Origin: Pseudonocardiales bacterium
GTDB taxonomy: Bacteria > Actinomycetota > Actinomycetes > Mycobacteriales > Pseudonocardiaceae
DNA: 33,253 nucleotides
Assembly: GCA_003244055.1 (NCBI GenBank)
Contig: QHBZ01000066.1
Coordinates: forward strand, 1-33,253
Reading direction: 5' to 3'
Shown here: piece after piece, positions 28,824-33,253 of the stretch
Position numbering within the stretch: the stretch's first letter is position 1
Layout: every line of letters starts with the position of its first letter
Program-made: the position numbers and the translations under genes
The notes under the pieces: generated by a model
Told to the model about the DNA's origin: nothing
Seen by the model: the letters and a program-made list of their open reading frames with translations, nothing else
Databases searched by the model: none

Positions 28824-30020
28824 GTGACGAGTGTCGAGGATGCGCGAACTATTGGCGCGCGGGTGCGGCAGATCCGCCATGCCCGGGGCAAGTCGCTAAG
28901 GGTGATCGCCGGGCTCACCGGAATGAGCACCACGCACCTGTGGAGAATCGAGCACGGTGAGCGGGCCCTAGACCTTTCGGAGATCGCGGCCCTGGCCGAC
29001 GCGCTCCAGATCGCCCCCTCGGAGCTGATCAAGCTGCCGATTCCCGCACCAGCCAACGGGGACACCGACTCCGCAATCAAGGCGGTGCGGCGTGCGCTGA
29101 GGGCGGTCAGCCACGGCCGACCCCGCGGTCAAATTGTGCCTGTGGAGACGCTGCGGGCGCGGGTCATGGCGGTGGTGGCCGCTCACACCCGATGCGACCA
29201 GGAACACCAGGTCGGTGCTGCGCTCCCGGCCCTCATCGCTGATCTGCATACCAGCATCGTGGCCGGTCGGGACGTCCCCGAGTTGCTCGATCTCGCGGTG
29301 TTTTTGCATGTCGGAGCCACCACCGGGTGGTTACGGGTTGCGGGTGCCGAGGTTGATCTGCGGGAACAAGCCGTGCTCCTGGGCAGGCACGCGGCACAGG
29401 AACGCGATACACCGACCGCACTAGCACTCGCCACCTGGGGTGGCCTGCACGTGATGCTTATCGACGGCGCGACTGACCTCGCCGTGGCGGAGCTGGACGC
29501 GACAACCGTGCCAACGAACACTCCGGAGTCGATGCAGTTGGCAGGCATGCTGGCCCTGTCGCGGTCGTTGGTGGCAGCCGCAGACAACCGGGCCGCTGAC
29601 GTGGCGGCGCCGTTGGAACTGGCCGGTGAGTTTGCGGAGCGCACCGGGGAAGGCAACGCCTACTGGATGGGGTTTGGTCCCACGAACGTGGGTTGCTGGC
29701 GCATGGCCGCAGCGGTGGAAATCGGAGATCACGAGCGTGTTGTGGCTATCGCGGAAGGACTGCATCCGGAGCGTCACCCGCACCGGGGAAGCCAGGCCCA
29801 GTACTGGGTGCATTACGGGCGGGCGCTGTCCAGATTGCGGGGTCGCCGCGACGATGCGGTGCGGGCGTTGCGCCGGGCCGAGCTGATCTCGCCGCATCAG
29901 GTGCAACGTGACCCGCTCGCGCGGGACATCCTCAGTGAACTGCTCGCCCGCACGCCCCGTGACTCGCCGGTCGGGCGGGAGTTGAGGAGGATGGCCGCAC
30001 GCGCGGGTCTTCCGATGTAG
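28824..30020 (+). CDS. XRE-family regulator with TPR-like C-terminal domain
   Basis: A 398-residue protein. The helix-turn-helix is at residues of about 10-65: IGARVRQIRHARGKSLRVIA, LTGMSTTHLWRIEHGERAL, LSEIAALADAL. The remaining 320 residues are Ala/Leu-rich helical hairpins of TPR type (ALALATWGGLHVM, YWVHYGRALSRLRGRRDDAV). XRE-TPR proteins in actinobacteria often sense a small molecule or peptide and control adjacent natural-product genes. GTG 28824 follows CGGTGAGGAG by nine bases. It has the same leader as the precursor gene 2 kb downstream, so it probably controls both or is co-controlled with it. The ligand is unknown. Confidence 0.85.
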   Translation: MTSVEDARTIGARVRQIRHARGKSLRVIAGLTGMSTTHLWRIEHGERALDLSEIAALADALQIAPSELIKLPIPAPANGDTDSAIKAVRRALRAVSHGRPRGQIVPVETLRARVMAVVAAHTRCDQEHQVGAALPALIADLHTSIVAGRDVPELLDLAVFLHVGATTGWLRVAGAEVDLREQAVLLGRHAAQERDTPTALALATWGGLHVMLIDGATDLAVAELDATTVPTNTPESMQLAGMLALSRSLVAAADNRAADVAAPLELAGEFAERTGEGNAYWMGFGPTNVGCWRMAAAVEIGDHERVVAIAEGLHPERHPHRGSQAQYWVHYGRALSRLRGRRDDAVRALRRAELISPHQVQRDPLARDILSELLARTPRDSPVGRELRRMAARAGLPM

Positions 30021-30034
30021 CCCATCTGGTGGTC

Positions 30035-30052
30035 TGTTCCTGCTCAGGAACA
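30035..30052. promoter_or_regulatory. Perfect 8+2+8 palindrome before the small-ORF operon
   Basis: TGTTCCTG-CT-CAGGAACA lies 34 bases before GTG 30086 and just after the XRE stop. An arm of eight with a two-base centre is typical of a dimer operator. It could also work as a weak terminator hairpin for the XRE gene. The binding protein is unknown; it does not resemble CGGTGAGGAG. Confidence 0.5.
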
Positions 30053-30085
30053 TAACGACCTTGATTTCACTCACTCTCGTCAACC

Positions 30086-30274
30086 GTGATCAACGCCGCC
30101 ACCGACGTACCCGCGACCTCTCCCGATGGGCCTTGCCTCACCCCTGGGGAGGCGTTGGCCAAGCTGTTTTTGGCCAACGCCGACAAGGGCCGAAATGCGG
30201 AAAATGATGTGTTCGTGGAAGAGCTGTTGAAACGGAGGCGGGTAATCCAGGCGTTAGTCAACCCCGGCGAATGA
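30086..30274 (+). CDS. Small hypothetical protein, first of three coupled ORFs
   Basis: A 62-residue protein: MINAATDVPATSPDGPCLTP, then GEALAKLFLANADKGRNAEN and a basic helix (VFVEELLKRRRVIQALV). No family recognised. GTG 30086 is the start; no strong ribosome-binding site is seen. Its TGA overlaps the next ATG in an ATGA (30271-30274), which implies translational coupling. Confidence 0.65.
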   Translation: MINAATDVPATSPDGPCLTPGEALAKLFLANADKGRNAENDVFVEELLKRRRVIQALVNPGE

Positions 30275-30501
30275 ACGTCGACCAGCCCGGACCGGTTCGC
30301 GGTAAGCGTGACCCGAATCGCCGGTTTATCGATGTGCATTGCTCGGTGCACGGTGGTCCGCGAGGGTTCACAAATTTGGTGGTCACCAAACGCGACGGAC
30401 TCATTGAAATGGACCCGCACGTCACCGGTCAGTGCGTGATCATCTTCGATGAGAAGGCCGCCGCAGAATTGCTCGACACCATCGGGGAATGGCTCGGATG
30501 A
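30271..30501 (+). CDS. Small hypothetical protein, second of three coupled ORFs
   Basis: A 76-residue protein with a beta-rich middle (RFIDVHCSVHGGPRGFTNLV, GLIEMDPHVTGQCVIIFDEK) and a C-terminal helix (AAAELLDTIGEWLG). The VTGxCVI-F-EK-A--LL-T--EWLG ending is reminiscent of small proteins encoded next to XRE genes in actinobacteria (the role DUF397-type proteins play), but I cannot place it in a named family. It is coupled to both neighbours by ATGA overlaps. Confidence 0.7.
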   Translation: MNVDQPGPVRGKRDPNRRFIDVHCSVHGGPRGFTNLVVTKRDGLIEMDPHVTGQCVIIFDEKAAAELLDTIGEWLG

Positions 30502-30788
30502 TCCGCTGGGGTTTGAGCGGGTTCGACTGGCGCGACCACGCCATCAACGAAAGCCGCCAAGACTCGACCGGTGTACTCACCGCCGAATGCGGGCACCGGC
30601 TGCGGGCCGTTACCCCGCTGCGCGCGGTGCCGTGCGGAACGTTATGCCAGTCCTGCGCACGCGCCACGAGGGTCACCGGACCGACCGCCCTAATGCCCCC
30701 GGTCCGGTCGTCAGCAGAGCTAACTCCTGGCGGCCGAACCGGTACCAACCAATTGAATACCCGGCCCGGGTCCGCGTCGTGCGGTTGA
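30498..30788 (+). CDS. Small protein with a zinc-ribbon-like Cys/His set, third of three coupled ORFs
   Basis: A 96-residue protein from ATG 30498 (overlap ATGA with the previous stop; ATG 30489 is an alternative). It begins MIRWGLSGFDWRDHAINESR, followed by LTAECGHRLRAV and CGTLCQSCAR. The CxH...C-x3-C-x2-C arrangement suggests a small zinc-binding fold. The last 40 residues are Pro/Thr/Gly-rich. Similar small Cys/His proteins accompany XRE regulators in Pseudonocardiaceae; function unknown. Confidence 0.65.
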   Translation: MIRWGLSGFDWRDHAINESRQDSTGVLTAECGHRLRAVTPLRAVPCGTLCQSCARATRVTGPTALMPPVRSSAELTPGGRTGTNQLNTRPGSASCG

Positions 30789-30820
30789 GCCCAACCCCGT
30801 AGCTCCCCGGCGCGGCCCGG

Positions 30821-30861
30821 CCCATCATCGCCAGACGGAAATCGGCGTCTTCGATGATGGG
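30821..30861. terminator. Hairpin between the small-ORF operon and the precursor promoter
   Basis: CCCATCATCG (30821-30830) pairs with CGATGATGGG (30852-30861); an inner AGACG/CGTCT stem extends it. There is no T-run. It lies 33 bases after the third small ORF and ends four bases before the TAGCCT of the next leader, so it would insulate the RiPP promoter. Confidence 0.65.
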
Positions 30862-30864
30862 CGT

Positions 30865-30948
30865 TAGCCTGGCGTTACCTCCTCACCGATGCCCCGGGGT
30901 CGCTCCCGGGGCATCGGTGAGGAGCCGGTGAGGAGGAGAGGGGTTCGC
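30865..30948 (+). promoter_or_regulatory. Shared graspetide-locus leader, copy B (promoter plus structured 5' UTR of the precursor gene)
   Basis: TAGCCT (30865-30870) is followed seven bases on by ACCTCCTCACCG (30877-30888). A perfect 20-bp hairpin is formed by 30879-30898 and 30905-30924 with a six-base loop; its 3' arm ends in CGGTGAGGAG. A second CGGTGAGGAG (30926-30935) follows at once and runs into the ribosome-binding site before ATG 30949. CCTCCTCACCG (30878-30888) matches the second copy over 11 bases and the first over 10, so the two pairings exclude each other. The outer boxes match copy A; the inner GC stem differs in sequence but is kept as a stem. Confidence 0.75.
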
Positions 30949-31191
30949 ATGACCGTTAACGCGTGCATTCCGTTCGGGCTGGTGGTGGCCGCTCGGGAGC
31001 CGATCGCGGTGGATGAGGTGGATCTGGGCGCCTTGGTCTATAACCCGCAGCGGCAGATCATGCTGGTGCGTGATGGTGATACCGGCATCGTGGTGCCGTG
31101 GTGCAAACACTCGACCGGCAAGACGAACACGGACAGCAACACCGATGGCAAGGGCGGCCGGGAAACTGACGAGGACTACACCGAGGACTGA
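30949..31191 (+). CDS. tgmA: Graspetide precursor peptide (ATP-grasp-targeted RiPP)
   Basis: An 80-residue peptide. The leader has IPFGLVVAA (PF motif) and LVYNPQRQIMLVRDGDTGIV, matching the PFGL...Y(D/N)PxRQ...DG pattern of ATP-grasp-targeted precursors. The tail from about residue 53 is the likely core: HSTGKTNTDSNTDGKGG, then RETDEDYTED. Hydroxyl donors (Ser55, Thr56, Thr59, Thr61, Ser63, Thr65) lie before a DGKGG turn; acidic acceptors (Glu72, Asp74, Glu75, Asp76, Glu79, Asp80) lie after it. Asp66-Gly67 is a typical aspartimide-prone pair. No Cys lies in the core (Cys6 and Cys52 are outside). GAGGAGGAGAGG precedes ATG 30949. The ligase starts five bases after the stop. Confidence 0.88.
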   Translation: MTVNACIPFGLVVAAREPIAVDEVDLGALVYNPQRQIMLVRDGDTGIVVPWCKHSTGKTNTDSNTDGKGGRETDEDYTED

Positions 31192-31195
31192 CGTA

Positions 31196-32146
31196 GTGGG
31201 TGGCTCGGTGCTGGTGTTGACCCGACGGATGGACCCGACCGCCGATGTGGTGGTCGAGGAGCTGAACCGCCGGGCCATCCCGGTGATCCGCTTCGACCTG
31301 GGTGAAGTGGTGGTGGCTGCTGAGTTGGTCGGCACGCGTTGGGTCGGTCAACTGCGGGCCGGGAGCCGATGCGCGCGGCTGGAGGACACGGTGGGCGTCT
31401 ACTACCGGCGGCCTTCTGCACCCACCGCACCGCCGGGCACAGACCCACAGATCGGCGCGTGGATCGAGGCTGAGGCGCGGTGGGGACTGCGGGGGCTGCT
31501 GGTCGCCCTGCCGCGACGGCTGTGGGTCAACTGGCCACCCGCCGTGCATGCCGCCGAGCACAAACCATGGCAGCTCGTCGAGGCTGCCGCCGCCGGGCTG
31601 CGGGTGCCCCGCACAATCATCACCAACGATCCCGACTCGGCCGCCGGTTTCGCCAGCGCCGCCGCCCCGGTGCTGTACAAGGCATTCCGCGCCGAACCGG
31701 TGCGCCTCGATGGGAAGACTCACCTGGTGTACGCCACCCCGGTCGATGTGCAGCAGTGCCGCAGCGACACCATCCGGGTAGCGCCGGTGATGCTGCAAAC
31801 CCAGATTGATAAGGCGTTCGACGCGGGGGTGACCTGCGTGGACGGGCACGTTTTCGCGGTCGCTCCGCGCGGGGTGGACGGGGTGGTCCCGCTGGATTGG
31901 CGGATCGATCACGCCGCGAACCAGTGGCAGACCGTCACCGTGCCCGAACAGGTGCGCGTCGGGCTGCTGGAGTTGCTGGACCGTCTGGGTTTGCGTTTCG
32001 CCGCCTGCGATTTCTCGGTTGATCACTGCGGGGTGTGGTGGCATCTGGAGGTCAACCCGGCGGGGCAATGGGCCTGGGATCACCCGCTGCGCGACGCCAT
32101 CGCCTCGGCCATCGCCGACGCCCTCACTGGGGAGACGACACCGTGA
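31196..32146 (+). CDS. tgmB: ATP-grasp graspetide ligase (TgmB/MvdD-like)
   Basis: A 316-residue ATP-grasp enzyme expected to form ester or amide links between side chains of the precursor using ATP. Visible: an N-terminal domain with VLVLTRRMDPTADVVVEELN and VGVYYRRPSAP; HKPWQLVEAAAAGLRVPRTI; the Lys strand APVLYKAF; VMLQTQIDKAFDAGVTCVDG and VFAVA; then LRFAACDFSV and WWHLEVNPAGQWAW, the Glu-x-Asn metal site. Relatives usually have an Arg in the D-x-R-V-T strand; here it reads DAGVT. GTG 31196 follows an AGGA by eight bases. Its stop overlaps the methyltransferase start (GTGA). Confidence 0.92.
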   Translation: MGGSVLVLTRRMDPTADVVVEELNRRAIPVIRFDLGEVVVAAELVGTRWVGQLRAGSRCARLEDTVGVYYRRPSAPTAPPGTDPQIGAWIEAEARWGLRGLLVALPRRLWVNWPPAVHAAEHKPWQLVEAAAAGLRVPRTIITNDPDSAAGFASAAAPVLYKAFRAEPVRLDGKTHLVYATPVDVQQCRSDTIRVAPVMLQTQIDKAFDAGVTCVDGHVFAVAPRGVDGVVPLDWRIDHAANQWQTVTVPEQVRVGLLELLDRLGLRFAACDFSVDHCGVWWHLEVNPAGQWAWDHPLRDAIASAIADALTGETTP

Positions 32147-33253
32147 CCACCCACCGCACCACCACCGAGGACCTGCGCGCCACCCTGGTCGACCACTTGA
32201 CCCGCGCGGGGTTGCTCACCGACCCGGCGTGGCGTGAGGTCTTCGCCACGGTGCCCCGGGAGGTCTTCGTGCCCTACTTCTTCATCCCGTGGGCGGGTCG
32301 GCCTGGCTGGCGGCTGGTCGAGGGCGACGACGTGTGGCGCCACGGCGTCTACGCCGATGATGCGCTGGTCACCCAGCTCAACGGCGACGATGACGCCGCT
32401 GCGGCCGCGCGCTGGGGGCAGACCGTGGAAGGCCGGCCCACCTCGTCCAGCTCCGCGCCGGGCCTGATGGCCGCCATGTTGCACAGCCTGGACGTGGCGC
32501 CGGGCATGACCGTGTTGGAGGTCGGCACCGGCAGCGGCTACAACGCCGCCCTACTCGCGGCGCGCCTGGGCGATGAGGCCATCACCAGCATCGAGTTGGC
32601 CCCCGCTCTTGCCGAGCGGGCGAGCGTCGCCCTGGCCACCACAGGATACCGGCCCACCCTCGTCACCGGCGACGGCTCGGCCGGATACTCGCCCAACGCG
32701 CGGTATGACCGAGTGATCGCCACCGTGGCGTTGCCCCGGGTGCCGGTCGGGTATCTGGAGCAGACCCACCCCGGGGCGCTGATCCTCATCCCGCTGAGCT
32801 TCGCCGGCCGCGGCGGGCTGATGGCTCTGCTGCGCCGCGATGAGACCGGCGGGGCGAGCGGAGCGTTTCTGGCCCAGTACGGCGGGTTCATGGCCGTGCG
32901 CAGCGTCGCCGAGCCCGCCACCCCGAAAATCCGCCCGCACCTGTTGGACACCGCATATCCAACCCAAGTACCGCCGGGTGCGCTCACCGACGCCCACCCG
33001 GCCGCGTTCTACCTCTCTCTGTGCTGCCCCTGCCCGTACAAGACGCTGGGCTTCACTCCCGACGACAACAGCACCGGTCTGCAAACCTGGGGCCAGGGAG
33101 CCGACGGGTCCACCTTCGCCCTCACCACCATCGACGGCACCACCCACGTCACCGCCGATGGCCCGCTGTGGGACACCCTCGAAACCGCCTACGCCCAATG
33201 GCGAGCACTAGGACAACCCAACCGCGACCGCTTCGGCGTCACCGCAACCCAAG
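32143..33253 (+). CDS. tgmC: PIMT-like O-methyltransferase of the graspetide system (runs off the window)
   Basis: At least 370 residues; no stop before the window end. The N-terminus (LVDHLTRAGLLTDPAWREVF, VPREVFVPYFF) and the SAM motif TVLEVGTGSGYNAALLA (about residues 124-140), with GDGSAGYSP and YDRVIATVA, are those of protein-L-isoaspartate methyltransferases. The C-terminal 150 residues are the extra domain seen in graspetide-associated members. Such enzymes methylate an Asp in the cross-linked peptide and lead to aspartimide (fuscimiditide and relatives). GTG 32143 overlaps the ligase stop by four bases, so the two are coupled. An Asp-Gly pair in the core offers a target. Confidence 0.9.
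   Translation, partial: MTTHRTTTEDLRATLVDHLTRAGLLTDPAWREVFATVPREVFVPYFFIPWAGRPGWRLVEGDDVWRHGVYADDALVTQLNGDDDAAAAARWGQTVEGRPTSSSSAPGLMAAMLHSLDVAPGMTVLEVGTGSGYNAALLAARLGDEAITSIELAPALAERASVALATTGYRPTLVTGDGSAGYSPNARYDRVIATVALPRVPVGYLEQTHPGALILIPLSFAGRGGLMALLRRDETGGASGAFLAQYGGFMAVRSVAEPATPKIRPHLLDTAYPTQVPPGALTDAHPAAFYLSLCCPCPYKTLGFTPDDNSTGLQTWGQGADGSTFALTTIDGTTHVTADGPLWDTLETAYAQWRALGQPNRDRFGVTATQ

Overview
The window is high-GC DNA of an actinomycete, most likely Pseudonocardiales. The evidence is the frequent GTG starts, a BldC-type regulator, a DUF222 relic, an RGCVC-type small protein, and a gene order (ccsB, ParA-like ATPase, menA, menE, menB, menD, DUF3592 gene, mannosyltransferase-like gene) that parallels the ccsB-to-mgtA stretch of mycobacterial genomes. 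The family assignment is inference; no rRNA or tRNA gene was seen.

Layout. 1-5.6 kb: end of ccsB, a ParA/MinD-like ATPase, bldC with a tiny membrane protein, a broken DUF222 gene, a stress-type cluster (CsbD plus two related proteins), a DUF4229 protein and menA. 5.6-9.3 kb: a secreted protein, menE and a small hypothetical gene. 9.4-18.9 kb: an island whose parts resemble a hypoxia/dormancy regulon (phosphoketolase, slipin, DUF6153, DUF305 lipoprotein, SHOCT protein, pyridoxamine-oxidase-like protein, GNAT/acyl-CoA synthetase, DosS/DosT-like heme sensor kinase, Mg2+-type P-ATPase). Most of its larger genes are broken by deletions, single-base losses in G runs, or joining of two opposed truncated genes. 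19-25.6 kb: small ORFs, then intact menB, menD, an M1-type metallopeptidase, isochorismate synthase and a DUF3592 protein. 25.7-27.5 kb: two adjacent GT4 glycosyltransferases, each with a large internal deletion. 27.5-28.7 kb: a stretch with no convincing intact gene, where the men-linked order stops.

28.7-33.25 kb: a graspetide (omega-ester/amide peptide) locus. It has an XRE-TPR regulator, three translationally coupled small ORFs, an 80-residue precursor, an ATP-grasp ligase, and a PIMT-like methyltransferase that runs off the window. The predicted core has Ser/Thr on one side of an Asp-Gly-Lys-Gly-Gly loop and Asp/Glu on the other. This suggests a stapled hairpin carrying an aspartimide, as in fuscimiditide. 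The regulator and the precursor share the same 5' leader: a TAGCCT -10-like hexamer, then an anti-Shine-Dalgarno segment that can pair with either of two downstream copies of CGGTGAGGAG, the second of which holds the ribosome-binding site. This shared leader is the most novel-looking element in the window.

The menaquinone genes A, E, B, D and F are intact while neighbouring accessory genes decay. The pattern fits a lineage that keeps quinone-based respiration but is losing a hypoxia module and mannosyl-lipid-type glycosyltransferases.
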